Origin: JBGLNJ01 sp964353405
GTDB lineage: Bacteria; Chloroflexota; Anaerolineae; Fen-1058
Reading direction: 5' to 3'
Assembly: GCA_964353405.1 (NCBI GenBank)
Contig: CAYGWJ010000082.1
Coordinates: 1 to 24,933, forward strand
Length of the DNA stretch: 24,933 bases
Position 1 is the stretch's first letter; every line of letters starts with the position of its first letter. Both the position numbers and the translations under genes were made by a program. The notes under the pieces are model-generated. The model was not told where the DNA came from and searched no databases. It worked only from the letters and a program-made list of their open reading frames with translations. Of this stretch, positions 8,238 to 16,567 are shown in pieces.

Positions 8238-10019
8238 GTGGACTCGCCAATTTCTGGTTTTCTCATTCGGCTCAAGGATCGCATTGACCTGACGCACATT
8301 CCATTCGGCGACCGGATGGCGCGCATCATGCTGGTTCGCCGCGGTGATTCGTTCTACATTCGCCTGGCGGAGCGCTGGGAAAAGCAACAAAACCAGGTAG
8401 GACACTATCGTCAACGGCATCCCATTGTAGATGCTCTTCAACTGATCGGCTCTGACGGCACACCGCTCCCCTTCACGCTGACCACCTACCCACACGCGCT
8501 CATCTTGGACACGCCGCTCGGCGCGGTAACCTGCGCGTTTGCCGATTACGAGACGCTTTATTTTGCTTTGCCGCCGCAGCCTACCGGCTTTCGCTTCGAG
8601 GTGCAGGCGGAGCGAGCGACGAGCGACCGGCGTGGCGCCACCTTTCACGGCGTGCGCAATACGGGGTGCACGTTCAATGTCCGGTTGCAAAAGCGTGAGG
8701 TGGTCTCTCTGGGCAACGGCCTGTGGCAAGCCGAGTTTGTGACCGAAGGCGGCCAGGACGCAGCGATGCTGCTCAACATCAGCCCGCGCCTGGGCTACAA
8801 CCGCAGCGTGCCGCCCAAGGCCGAAGTGCTAGAGGCCGCCGAGAAGCGCTGGCATGACTGGTTTGCCGCTGCGCCGCCTGTGCTGGAAATGTATCAGGCG
8901 CAATACTATTATGCCTGGTGGGTGATGCGCTCCGGCCTCATCAGCCCGCGTTTCTACATGACGCGCGAAGGGATGACGCCCAGCAAGATTCACTATGTGG
9001 GCGTATGGCAATGGGATGCGTTCTTTCACGCGCTGGCCTATCGCCACGTGGACATGAAACTGGCCGAAGATCAGATTCGCCTGGTGCTCGATCATCAACG
9101 CGAAGATGGCATGATCCCCGACGCCATTCACGATGAAGGCGTCGTCACTCACCTCGCCGCGCCGGTCGAGGCAGACGTGACCAAACCGCCACTCGTGGCA
9201 TGGACGGCGCTCAAGCTCTATGAGAAGAGCCGTCACCGCGATTTCTTGGACGAAATCTATGAGCCCCTCTGCCGTTGGAACCAATGGTGGTTTGAAAAGA
9301 ACGACGACGACCACGACGGCCTGTGCCAGTATAACCACCCGTTTTCGTCGGGGCTGGACGACAGTCCGCTGTGGGACGAAGGGATGCCGGTCGAATCGCC
9401 TGACCTCAACACTTATTTGTGCTTGCAGCAAAAAGCGCTGGCCCATATTGCCCGGATCATTGGCGAAGAGCAGGATGTTCCCTTGTGGCTACGTCGCGCC
9501 GGCGATATGGCTCGACGCATGATGGATCACATGTGGGACGACGAGGCAGGGCTGTTCTGGGCGCTGCGCCGCGCGCCGGACGGCAACGAGTATCCTGTGC
9601 GCGTCCTGACGCCCTTCAGCCTGTACCCACTCTGGACAGGTCTTCTTCCCAAGCCCATGTCTGAACGCCTGGTCGCGCGCCTCACCGATCCGGATACATT
9701 TTGGACACGCTATCCCATCCCCACCGTCGCCCGGAGTGATCTAAAGTATGATCCCAACCAAATGTGGCGCGGGCCGACCTGGGTCAACATCAACTATCTG
9801 TTTTGCGAAGGGTTGGAGCAGGTTCGACCCGCCGACTTGGCGCGACAGCTCCGCCGCCGCACACTCGACCTTATCATGCAGCACAATGACATCTACGAGT
9901 ATTATCACCCCGAGACGGCGATGCACCCGCCCAAAGCCGCGCCCATTTTCGGCTGGACGTCAGCCGTGTTCATTGACCTGGCGATCCGGGCCAGTCGAGA
10001 TACGGAGGCACACGAGTGA
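8238..10019 (+). CDS. MGH1/GH63-like glycoside hydrolase (glucosyl/mannosylglycerate hydrolase type)
   Basis: An (alpha/alpha)6-barrel glycosidase of the GH63/MGH1-like group, which includes mannosylglycerate and glucosylglycerate hydrolases. From GTG 8238 it has 593 residues. The N-terminal third is a beta domain (SGFLIRLKDRIDLTHIPFGD...). The barrel contains VWQWDAFFHA with Asp260, the DDSPLWDEG loop, WRGPTWVNINYLF, and YEYYHPETA with Glu554; Asp260 and Glu554 are my candidates for acid and base by family pattern. GTG 8238 follows a weak GGGGA; the frame is open back to 7899 but that part spans a terminator, a repeat and the promoter, so it is excluded. No signal peptide, hence cytoplasmic. 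Its stop overlaps the next start (GTGA). Next to GpgS, a role in recycling the solute is likely; specificity is unproven and the exact start is uncertain. Confidence 0.8.
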   Translation: MDSPISGFLIRLKDRIDLTHIPFGDRMARIMLVRRGDSFYIRLAERWEKQQNQVGHYRQRHPIVDALQLIGSDGTPLPFTLTTYPHALILDTPLGAVTCAFADYETLYFALPPQPTGFRFEVQAERATSDRRGATFHGVRNTGCTFNVRLQKREVVSLGNGLWQAEFVTEGGQDAAMLLNISPRLGYNRSVPPKAEVLEAAEKRWHDWFAAAPPVLEMYQAQYYYAWWVMRSGLISPRFYMTREGMTPSKIHYVGVWQWDAFFHALAYRHVDMKLAEDQIRLVLDHQREDGMIPDAIHDEGVVTHLAAPVEADVTKPPLVAWTALKLYEKSRHRDFLDEIYEPLCRWNQWWFEKNDDDHDGLCQYNHPFSSGLDDSPLWDEGMPVESPDLNTYLCLQQKALAHIARIIGEEQDVPLWLRRAGDMARRMMDHMWDDEAGLFWALRRAPDGNEYPVRVLTPFSLYPLWTGLLPKPMSERLVARLTDPDTFWTRYPIPTVARSDLKYDPNQMWRGPTWVNINYLFCEGLEQVRPADLARQLRRRTLDLIMQHNDIYEYYHPETAMHPPKAAPIFGWTSAVFIDLAIRASRDTEAHE

Positions 10020-10183
10020 GGACGGGATCCATTTCGAGGGGAAGCATCTGGCACTGGCTGGATTATCTTCAGCCAAGCGATACGGTGCTGAAACCGGGTG
10101 ATGTGCTGGTAGCCGTCGTCGAAGACGATGCACGCAAAACCGTGCAAGAGATTTGTAGAGCTAGTGCGGAGAAATCAGGATGA
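10016..10183 (+). CDS. 55-residue coupled small protein, biotinyl/lipoyl-like look
   Basis: A 55-codon frame beginning with GTG 10016, which overlaps the hydrolase stop (GTGA), and ending in TGA 10181-10183, which overlaps the ATG of the following glycosyltransferase (ATGA). This double 4-base overlap is the signature of translational coupling and is the main evidence that the gene is real. The sequence runs through IWHWLDYLQPSDTVLKPGDV, then LVAVVEDDARKTVQEI. The core KPGDVLVAVVEDDA faintly resembles the PGDVLV turn of biotinyl/lipoyl-like hairpin domains, but it lacks a lysine-centred target motif and is too short for a full domain. I do not recognise a family. It may be an adaptor, or a remnant retained for coupling. 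Confidence 0.6.
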   Translation: MRTGSISRGSIWHWLDYLQPSDTVLKPGDVLVAVVEDDARKTVQEICRASAEKSG

Positions 10184-11442
10184 ACGTCGCCATGTTGCAC
10201 TATGCCGCGCCGCCTGTCGTCGGCGGTGTGGAGCAAACCATCTACTATCACGCGCGGTATCTGGCCGAGGCAGGCCATGCAGTGCGTATCATCACAGGCG
10301 CGGGCGAATCGTTTGATCCGCGTGTACCGGTGACCGTCGTGCCCGAGTTCGGCAGCCGCCATCCCGACGTCGTGGCTATCAAACAGCAGCTCGACCGGGG
10401 TCAGGTAACACTCGATTTCACTGCGTCGCGTGACAGGCTCGCGTCGCTTCTCTCGGACGCGCTCATGGGCATTGACGCGCTCATCGCGCACAACGTTTTG
10501 ACCCTTCACAAAAACCTTCCTCTGACTGCCGCATTGTATGAATGGGTGACACAGCATCACAACTATCAAACTACCCAACCATCAAACTATCCGACACTCT
10601 TGGCCTGGCATCACGATCTGGCCTGGGACGACCCGCGTTACGCGAGCGACCTGCACAACGGCTATCCGTGGGATTTGCTGCGCACGCCCTGGCCTGGCGT
10701 GCAGCACATTACGGTATCGGCGGCGCAACAGGCGCGGCTGGCGGCTTTGTACGGCCTTCCACTCGAGCGCATCGAGGTTGTCCCGCCCGGCGTAGACCCG
10801 GCGCAGTTCTTTCGGTGGACAGCCGTAGCCCGCCGGATTGTAGATGAGCTACACTTGATGGAAGCAGATGTGCTCTTCTTGCTTCCGGCGCGCCTGACGC
10901 GGCGCAAGAATATCGAAATGGCGTTGCGCATCCTGGCTGCATTTCGAGCGCAAACGCGTCTTGACGCGCGTTTGATTGTGACCGGCCCGCCGGGCCCGCA
11001 CAACCCGGCCAATGCCGCCTACCTGCAAAGCTTGCTTGAACTGCGGCGCGACCTGGGTCTGCAAGACGTAGCCCATTTTCTATACGAGATGGGCATCACA
11101 CCGGACGACGATACGATGGCCGACCTGTACCATTTGACCGATGCACTTTTGTTTCCCAGCGACCGGGAAGGCTTTGGCATTCCTATTCTGGAAGCCGGGC
11201 TGGCACGCCTGCCGGTCTTTTGCGCCGACATCCCGCCGCTGCGAGAAACCGGCCAGGGCGCGGCTCACTTTTTTGACCCGCACGGCGACCCTGACTTTAT
11301 CGCCGCGCAGATCATCTATGGTCTTGACCACGACACGACTTTTCACCTGCGCCGCCGAGTGCTGTCCCAATACACCTGGAAAAGCATTGTCGAGGAGAGA
11401 GTGATCCCGCTGCTGCAAAGGCCCACTTGTCAGGACGAATGA
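10180..11442 (+). CDS. glycosyltransferase family 4 (GT-B) enzyme
   Basis: A 420-residue retaining GT-B glycosyltransferase. The N-terminal acceptor domain opens with MNVAMLHYAAPPVVGGVEQT, including the glycine-rich GGVEQ loop typical of GT4. The donor half has VVPPGVDPAQFF, LFLLPARLTRRKNIEMAL, and the EX7E motif EGFGIPILE (Glu330 and Glu338) that binds the sugar nucleotide. ATG 10180 overlaps the stop of the 55-residue gene. A low-complexity insert (HNYQTTQPSNYPT, about residues 127-139) interrupts the acceptor domain and is encoded by a short degenerate repeat. The family includes enzymes that add mannose or glucose to glucosylglycerate-type acceptors; the actual sugar cannot be read from sequence. 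Cytoplasmic. Confidence 0.88.
   Translation: MNVAMLHYAAPPVVGGVEQTIYYHARYLAEAGHAVRIITGAGESFDPRVPVTVVPEFGSRHPDVVAIKQQLDRGQVTLDFTASRDRLASLLSDALMGIDALIAHNVLTLHKNLPLTAALYEWVTQHHNYQTTQPSNYPTLLAWHHDLAWDDPRYASDLHNGYPWDLLRTPWPGVQHITVSAAQQARLAALYGLPLERIEVVPPGVDPAQFFRWTAVARRIVDELHLMEADVLFLLPARLTRRKNIEMALRILAAFRAQTRLDARLIVTGPPGPHNPANAAYLQSLLELRRDLGLQDVAHFLYEMGITPDDDTMADLYHLTDALLFPSDREGFGIPILEAGLARLPVFCADIPPLRETGQGAAHFFDPHGDPDFIAAQIIYGLDHDTTFHLRRRVLSQYTWKSIVEERVIPLLQRPTCQDE
10559..10593 (+). repeat. degenerate ctatcaaactaccc-type micro-repeat inside the GT4 gene
   Basis: The stretch aactatcaaactacccaacc followed by atcaaactatcc is built from variants of actatc/actacc/accatc spaced by caa or aa. It is visibly AT-richer and simpler than the surrounding gene and encodes NYQTTQPSNYPT. 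The insert keeps the frame. Confidence 0.6.
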
Positions 11443-11459
11443 CAGAAGACGTACACGCA

Positions 11460-11556
11460 CTAGCAGCTTGTCGGAGAGGTAGCCTAGCCCCTCGCGGGCG
11501 TCGGACTTGCGACGGGCACAAGGCCCTAAACTACGGGTTCTCCGACAGGCTCCTAG
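11460..11556. repeat. 97-bp palindromic element with 18-bp inverted ends
   Basis: ctagcagcttgtcggaga (11460-11477) and the complement of 11539-11556 match at 16 of 18 positions. Inside are smaller hairpins (gccc/gggc, cgtcg/cgacg, gggc/gccc), giving a branched fold. It lies alone between two cluster genes and its right edge touches the AGGAAAGGG that serves the next start. It could be a MITE-like insertion or a structured intercistronic RNA. Confidence 0.6.
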
Positions 11557-11571
11557 GAAAGGGATCACGTG

Positions 11572-13410
11572 ATGGACCAGGTCAACCATATTTTGCTGCC
11601 GGTATGCGAGGCCGCGGATGCCGAGGCACTCTTGCCGCTGGCGCGCGCCATCGCGCGAGGTTGGAAGGGGCACGTCTTGCTGTTCGGAATTGTGCACGTC
11701 CCTGAGGGCAAGTCGTTGAGTGAAGGCGCACTGCCTGCCCAGACGCTGCGCCAGGAGTTGGAGCAGCTGACCGCTGCCGATCCGCTCGTGGACACATTGC
11801 CTACGGCTCGGGTCACGCATGTACCATGGGAAGAGATTGCGCAACAGGTAGACCGCGCCGAGTACGACTTGCTGCTGTTGCGTTGGCGTGACGACCAGAC
11901 CGTTTTTGGGGCAGACCTGCACGACGTGCTCGTGCAACCACCTTGCGACATGGCGATTGTCCGCATCGGCGAGCCGGTTGAAATTCGACGTATTCTGCTG
12001 CCGGTGCGCGGCGGGCCTCACGCAGAACTGGCGCTGCGCGTCAGCCTGGCGCTGGCCGAGGCGCACGGCGCCGAGATCACTGCATTGCATGTCGCGCCAC
12101 CTTCACCGCAGTCGCCCAAAGACGCGCCCTTTACCAACCTGACGCCCATACTGCAACAACTGTCGCCCGTGACGCGCATCGTCACACTCCAGCGGCGAGT
12201 TCAGACTTCGATCCTGCGCGAAGCCCGCCAGCACGATTTGATCGTGATGGGCGCAACAGCGCGGCCCAAGAGCGAGCCCATCGCGATTGGCGAGGTGGCC
12301 GCGCGCGTGTTCCGCAGTGCGCGCGCTACGGTCATTGCCGTCAAGACCCGGCGCGAGATGACGTGGCCCGAGCCAGCCCCGTTGCGACCGACGGTCGAGC
12401 CAGAGGGATATGCCGCGATCTCGATCGTGGTGGACAAGTGGTTTGCAGAAAACACTTTTCACAGCCACGAATTCGAGGACCTGGCTCGACTGGTTGAATT
12501 GAAAAAACGGCAGAACTTGACGATCAGCCTGGGGCTGCCCGCGCTGAATGAGGAAAAGACAGTCGGGCACGTCATCGCGACGCTCAGGCGCGCACTGATG
12601 GATCACATTCCACTGTTGGACGAGATCGTCCTGATTGATTCCAATTCGACGGATCGGACACGCCGCATCGGCCAGCGGATGGGCGTGCCGGTCCATATCC
12701 ATCAAGAAATCCTGCCACAGTATGGCGCGTTTCAGGGCAAAGGCGAGGTACTGTGGAAAAGTCTGTACGTGCTGCGTGGCGACATTATCGTGTGGATAGA
12801 CACCGACATCACCAACATCCACCCGCGTTTTGTCTACGGCTTGCTGGGGCCGCTATTGCGCGAGCCGCGCCTCCAATACGTCAAAGGCTTTTATCGCCGC
12901 CCTTTGCGTGTGGGCGACAAGCTGCAAGCCGGCGGCGGCGGGCGCGTGACGGAGCTCGTCGCTCGACCCATGCTCAACCTGTTCTACCCGGAACTCTCGG
13001 GCGTAGTGCAGCCGCTCTCCGGCGAGTATGCCGGAAGACGCACCGCGCTCGAACGATTACCGTTCTTTACCGGCTATGGCATTGAAACCGGACTGCTGAT
13101 TGACATGCTCAACACGTTTGGCCTGCACACTATCGCACAATGCGACCTGGAAGAGCGTATCCACAAGAATCAAGAGTTGCAGGCGTTAGGCAAAATGTCG
13201 TTCCAGATTCTCCAGGTCTTTATCCGGCGGCTGGAACAGCGCGCCGGGCCAATGCTGGCCGAAGTCAACAAGACCATGAAGCTCATTCAACACGAGCAAG
13301 ATCGCTTTTACCTGGACATCCAGGACATTCGCGAATACGAACGCCCGCCGATGATCTCGCTGCCCGAGTACCGCCACTGGCGTGGCCTGAGCGATGAGGC
13401 AACTGCATGA
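11572..13410 (+). CDS. gpgS: UspA-domain / glucosyl-3-phosphoglycerate synthase fusion
   Basis: A 612-residue fusion. Residues 1 to about 262 form two universal-stress-protein (UspA) units (HILLPVCEAADAEALLPLAR..., then RRILLPVRGGPHAELALRVS...). The second ends in a nucleotide-loop-like MGATARPKSEPIAIGEVA, in which one usual glycine is replaced. Residues about 268-612 are a GT-A transferase of the GpgS type: VDKWFAENTFHSHEF, LGLPALNEEKTVG (323-328 PALNEE), the metal-binding DTD (410-412), PLSGEYAGRR and GYGIETGLLID. GpgS joins glucose from a nucleotide sugar to 3-phosphoglycerate, the first step to glucosylglycerate. I use ATG 11572 (GTG 11569 is just upstream) after AGGAAAGGG. The fusion suggests that ATP or stress state tunes solute synthesis; that is inference. 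Confidence 0.85.
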   Translation: MDQVNHILLPVCEAADAEALLPLARAIARGWKGHVLLFGIVHVPEGKSLSEGALPAQTLRQELEQLTAADPLVDTLPTARVTHVPWEEIAQQVDRAEYDLLLLRWRDDQTVFGADLHDVLVQPPCDMAIVRIGEPVEIRRILLPVRGGPHAELALRVSLALAEAHGAEITALHVAPPSPQSPKDAPFTNLTPILQQLSPVTRIVTLQRRVQTSILREARQHDLIVMGATARPKSEPIAIGEVAARVFRSARATVIAVKTRREMTWPEPAPLRPTVEPEGYAAISIVVDKWFAENTFHSHEFEDLARLVELKKRQNLTISLGLPALNEEKTVGHVIATLRRALMDHIPLLDEIVLIDSNSTDRTRRIGQRMGVPVHIHQEILPQYGAFQGKGEVLWKSLYVLRGDIIVWIDTDITNIHPRFVYGLLGPLLREPRLQYVKGFYRRPLRVGDKLQAGGGGRVTELVARPMLNLFYPELSGVVQPLSGEYAGRRTALERLPFFTGYGIETGLLIDMLNTFGLHTIAQCDLEERIHKNQELQALGKMSFQILQVFIRRLEQRAGPMLAEVNKTMKLIQHEQDRFYLDIQDIREYERPPMISLPEYRHWRGLSDEATA

Positions 13411-13459
13411 TTCCCACAACCGGCGCGTGGAACGAAATCGTTCTGAAAAGAGTGTGGAA

Positions 13460-14749
13460 ATGAGTGATGCTTCATCCAGGCTGACTGGCCGACGCATCGG
13501 GTTCGTCTCCACCCGCTTCACGGGGACGGATGGCGTCTCACTCGAAACGGATAAATGGGCGCATGTGCTGGAACATCTCGGCCACACCTGTTTTTACCTG
13601 GCTGGCGACTCGGACCGGCCGCCCGAGCGCAGCCGGATCGTGCCTGAGGCGCTTTTTTCACACCCAGAAATACGAGCCATCTATACCGTGGCTTTTTCCA
13701 ACCGCACACGCCCCACGACAGTCACTCCGCGCATTCACGAACTGACGTATCATCTCAAGAAGCAGATCTCGGCTTTTGTTCACGACTTTGGGATCGAATT
13801 ACTGATTGCCGAAAATGCCCTGGCGATCCCGATGAACATACCGCTGGGGCTGGCCCTCACCGAGTTCCTCGCCGAGACTGGTCTCCCGGCGATTGCCCAC
13901 CATCACGACTTTTTCTGGGAACGCAAACGGTTCCTGGTGAATTGTGTATGGGACTATCTCAATATGGCGTTTCCGCCCCACTTGCCCTCGATTCGCCATG
14001 TGGTGATCAATTCGTCGGGGGCCAACCAGCTGAGCTTGCGCACTGGCATCTCCAGCCTGCTCATCCCCAATGTGATGGATTTTGATCATCCACCCGCGCC
14101 GCCGGACAATTACGCGCGCGATGTGCGAGCAGCTTTAGGGGTAGCGCCGGACGAGTGGATGTTTCTACAGCCAACGCGCGTCGTGCAGCGCAAAGGTATC
14201 GAGCACGCGATAGAGCTGGTCAATCGTCTAGGGACGAAGGCTTGCCTGGTGATCTCACACGCTGCAGGTGACGAAGGAGATGACTATGAGCGGCGCGTGC
14301 GCCAGTTTGCCGAACTGCTGGACGTCAGGACGAACTTTGTGTCCGATATCATCAAAGATCAGCGCGGCCAGACACCCGATGGCCGCAAGGTCTATACGTT
14401 GGGGGATGTATATTCTCAGGCCGACCTGGTGACTTATCCCTCGGACATCGAAGGGTTTGGCAATGCGTTTCTCGAGGCCATCTACTATCGGCGGCCTCTC
14501 GTCGTCAACAACTATTCGATCTTTGACATGGACATCAAGCCCAAGGGGTTTCGGGTGATAGAGTTTGATGGTTACATCACGGACGAGACCGTTCAACGAG
14601 TGCAGCGCATACTGCAGGAACCGCAGTTGTCGCAAGAGATGACAGAGCATAACTACCAGCTGGCCCAGCGCCACTACTCCTACACCACGTTGCAGCGCCG
14701 TTTGCAGATACTCTTGACCGATTGTTTCGGTGAGCCGTGTCAAGACTAG
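13460..14749 (+). CDS. glycosyltransferase family 4-like (GT-B) enzyme
   Basis: A 429-residue GT-B glycosyltransferase, distinct from the 10180 gene. The N-terminal half has RRIGFVSTRFTGTDGVSLET, where GTDGVS forms the donor-side loop, and AHHHDFFWERKRF. The C-terminal half has LQPTRVVQRKGIEHAIELV, and the nucleotide-sugar motif EGFGNAFLE (Glu331 and Glu339, EX7E). ATG 13460 starts close to the conserved domain, with only a weak purine-rich site upstream; ATG 13394 would overlap the GpgS gene by 17 bases and add 22 residues with no recognisable content. Operon position directly after GpgS suggests it extends the glucosylglycerate product, for example like mannosylglucosylglycerate enzymes; sugar and acceptor are unproven. 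Confidence 0.85.
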   Translation: MSDASSRLTGRRIGFVSTRFTGTDGVSLETDKWAHVLEHLGHTCFYLAGDSDRPPERSRIVPEALFSHPEIRAIYTVAFSNRTRPTTVTPRIHELTYHLKKQISAFVHDFGIELLIAENALAIPMNIPLGLALTEFLAETGLPAIAHHHDFFWERKRFLVNCVWDYLNMAFPPHLPSIRHVVINSSGANQLSLRTGISSLLIPNVMDFDHPPAPPDNYARDVRAALGVAPDEWMFLQPTRVVQRKGIEHAIELVNRLGTKACLVISHAAGDEGDDYERRVRQFAELLDVRTNFVSDIIKDQRGQTPDGRKVYTLGDVYSQADLVTYPSDIEGFGNAFLEAIYYRRPLVVNNYSIFDMDIKPKGFRVIEFDGYITDETVQRVQRILQEPQLSQEMTEHNYQLAQRHYSYTTLQRRLQILLTDCFGEPCQD

Positions 14750-14821
14750 TTCGTCGTTGCAGATAACGGTCTCGTGTAAACAGTCATCAGGCTCCATCTA
14801 GAAGAAAGAGGTGATAGAAAG

Positions 14822-16060
14822 ATGGTCGTTCAAACGACTGCCTTGCGCGACGATGCACGCGCCTGGATTGAACAGGTCAAGTCGGTTGACGTGATCGTCG
14901 GCATCCCGTCCTTCAAGAACGCCGCTACGATTGGTCACGTGGTCAAGGTGGCCGGCCAAGGTCTGGCCAAGTACTTTACCGGTTTGAGAACCGCCATCGT
15001 CAACTCGGATGGCGGCAGCCCGGATGAAACGCGAGAGGTTGTGCGTAGCACGCCCGTGCCACCGGGTGTGCAGGTGTTGGCGACCCAATACCAGGGACCG
15101 CCGGGCAAGGGCAGCGCCTTCCGCACCATCTTTGAAATTGCGGCGGCGCTGCAAGCCCAAGCGTGCGTCGTCGTGGATAGTGACTTGCGCAGTATCACGC
15201 CTGAATGGATTGACCGGCTGGGGGGGCCGGTCTTGCGCGATGGGTTCGCCTTCATCGCGCCCCTGTATACGCGCCACAAGCACGATGGCACGATCACCAA
15301 CAACATCACCTACCCGATGACGCGGATGTTGTATGGTCTGGATGTGCGGCAACCCATCGGCGGCGATTTTGGTTTCGCAGGCAGTCTGGCGCGCTGGTGG
15401 CTGGCGCAAAATGTCTGGGACACGGACGTGGCCCGCTATGGCATAGACATCTGGATGACGACGACGGCGATTGCGCAGGGTTACAAGGTGGGACAGGCCG
15501 GATTGGGTCTCAAGATTCACGACGCCAAAGACCCGGCGGCGGCGCTCGGCCCGATGTTCAATCAGGTCGTCGGCACATTGTTTGCGATGATGAAACGCTA
15601 TGCCGACCAGTGGCAGACAGTTCAGTCCATGCGGGCGGCCCCACTCGTCGGTGAACTGCCGCGGGGCGAGCCCGAGCCAGTGCCCGTCACCGTGCCGGCC
15701 CTGATCGCCAAATTGCGCGAGGGTCTCTGGAACAACACTGACATACTGGGCCGTGTGCTTGCCCCGCAACAACTCGACGCACTCGAACGCATTTCGGCTG
15801 CCAGCGAAGAATCCTTCACATTCCCGTCCGAGACCTGGGCGCGCATCGTGTTTGACTTTGCCGCCGCCTACAACGACGCAGTATGGCCTGCCGGCCAAAT
15901 CATGGCCGCGATGGTGCCGTTGTATTATGGGCGCACGGCTGGACTCGTCCTGCAAGCCCGTGAGATGAACGCGGCTGAGTTTGAGCAACAGGTGGTGCAG
16001 GCGCAAGCGGATACCTTTCTGGCCCTCAAGCCAGAACTAGCCGCGCGCTGGCGCAGTTGA
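14822..16060 (+). CDS. GT-A glycosyltransferase resembling mannosyl/glucosylglycerate synthases
   Basis: A 412-residue GT-A enzyme. It opens with VDVIVGIPSFKNAATIGHVV, has PPGKGSAFRTIFE for donor positioning, the metal-binding DSD (119-121), QPIGGDFGFAG, YGIDIWMTTTA, and a late LKIHD histidine (His233) of the kind that coordinates the metal. The all-helical C-terminal third (about 265-412) has the same overall plan as the single-step mannosylglycerate synthases (GT78-like). A Shine-Dalgarno-like AGAGGTGAT precedes ATG 14822. It is the last cluster gene, about 70 nt after the GT4. It may make a glycosylglycerate directly or add another sugar. It is clearly a transferase; family number and substrate are uncertain. 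Confidence 0.75.
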   Translation: MVVQTTALRDDARAWIEQVKSVDVIVGIPSFKNAATIGHVVKVAGQGLAKYFTGLRTAIVNSDGGSPDETREVVRSTPVPPGVQVLATQYQGPPGKGSAFRTIFEIAAALQAQACVVVDSDLRSITPEWIDRLGGPVLRDGFAFIAPLYTRHKHDGTITNNITYPMTRMLYGLDVRQPIGGDFGFAGSLARWWLAQNVWDTDVARYGIDIWMTTTAIAQGYKVGQAGLGLKIHDAKDPAAALGPMFNQVVGTLFAMMKRYADQWQTVQSMRAAPLVGELPRGEPEPVPVTVPALIAKLREGLWNNTDILGRVLAPQQLDALERISAASEESFTFPSETWARIVFDFAAAYNDAVWPAGQIMAAMVPLYYGRTAGLVLQAREMNAAEFEQQVVQAQADTFLALKPELAARWRS

Positions 16061-16109
16061 TGGCGCGCCAGCCTGGCGCACTGGCGCGATTGCGCCATAA
16101 TGAAAAGCC
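16061..16109. repeat. run of tggcgc repeats and a 6-bp hairpin
   Basis: Several tggcgc words occur between 16049 and 16097, including the palindrome tggcgcgcca (16061-16070) and the hairpin tggcgc-gatt-gcgcca (16082-16097). No T-tract follows. It may end the sugar-cluster mRNA weakly, or simply be low-complexity spacer. Confidence 0.4.
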
Positions 16110-16538
16110 ATGTCACCTATGCTGAATGAGACAAGTCAGGCCACTGACCTTCCTACCCGGGCCGGCCTGGGAACCCATGTGCAAGTCGAGCTGGTAGACG
16201 AAGCGGGCAACAGCGAGCATCTGACATTCGACATCGTTCCGGATGCCCAGGCCGACTTTGTCCACGGTTTTTTGGGCATCGGCACTCTGTTGGCCCAGGC
16301 CATCCTCGGACAAACTGCCGGGAGTGCCGTGCCATACCGCGTTGGCGATATGGCGCAGGTGCGCATCTTGAGTGTGACGCTGGATGTGCGCGCCCAGCCC
16401 GCCGACGTAGAAGCCAGACGGGAAGCGGTGCTTCAACAAGCCCTCGCCCAATCGGAGCAGATCAGTGACATGGCCTTTGCGCTGGCCGTCGGCTCCAAGT
16501 GGGGCGACTATGATCCTGGCGAAGCGAAAGAGGGATAA
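16110..16538 (+). CDS. stand-alone GreA/GreB C-terminal-domain-like protein
   Basis: A 142-residue protein. Residues about 22-95 fit the FKBP-like C-terminal domain of the Gre transcript-cleavage factors: THVQVELVDEAGNSEHLTFD, then a GIGTLLAQAILGQTAGSAVP segment corresponding to the SPLGxALLGKxxGD region, and a final VRILSVTL strand. The Gre N-terminal coiled coil that carries the catalytic acidic tip is absent; instead there is a short helical tail (PADVEARREAVLQQALAQSE). It therefore probably binds RNA polymerase or a Gre-binding partner without stimulating cleavage, like other Gre-like anti-factors; this is inference. ATG 16110 and ATG 16119 are both possible; neither has a strong ribosome-binding site. 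It converges on the GH3 gene with 29 bases between. Confidence 0.6.
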   Translation: MSPMLNETSQATDLPTRAGLGTHVQVELVDEAGNSEHLTFDIVPDAQADFVHGFLGIGTLLAQAILGQTAGSAVPYRVGDMAQVRILSVTLDVRAQPADVEARREAVLQQALAQSEQISDMAFALAVGSKWGDYDPGEAKEG

Positions 16539-16567
16539 CGCAAGACAGCCAAGGCGCGCCGTTTCTG

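Noticed and set aside
14798..16006. 402-residue minus-strand frame antisense to the GT-A gene
   Set aside because: It mirrors a well-supported transferase; long antisense frames are expected in GC-rich codon-biased DNA.
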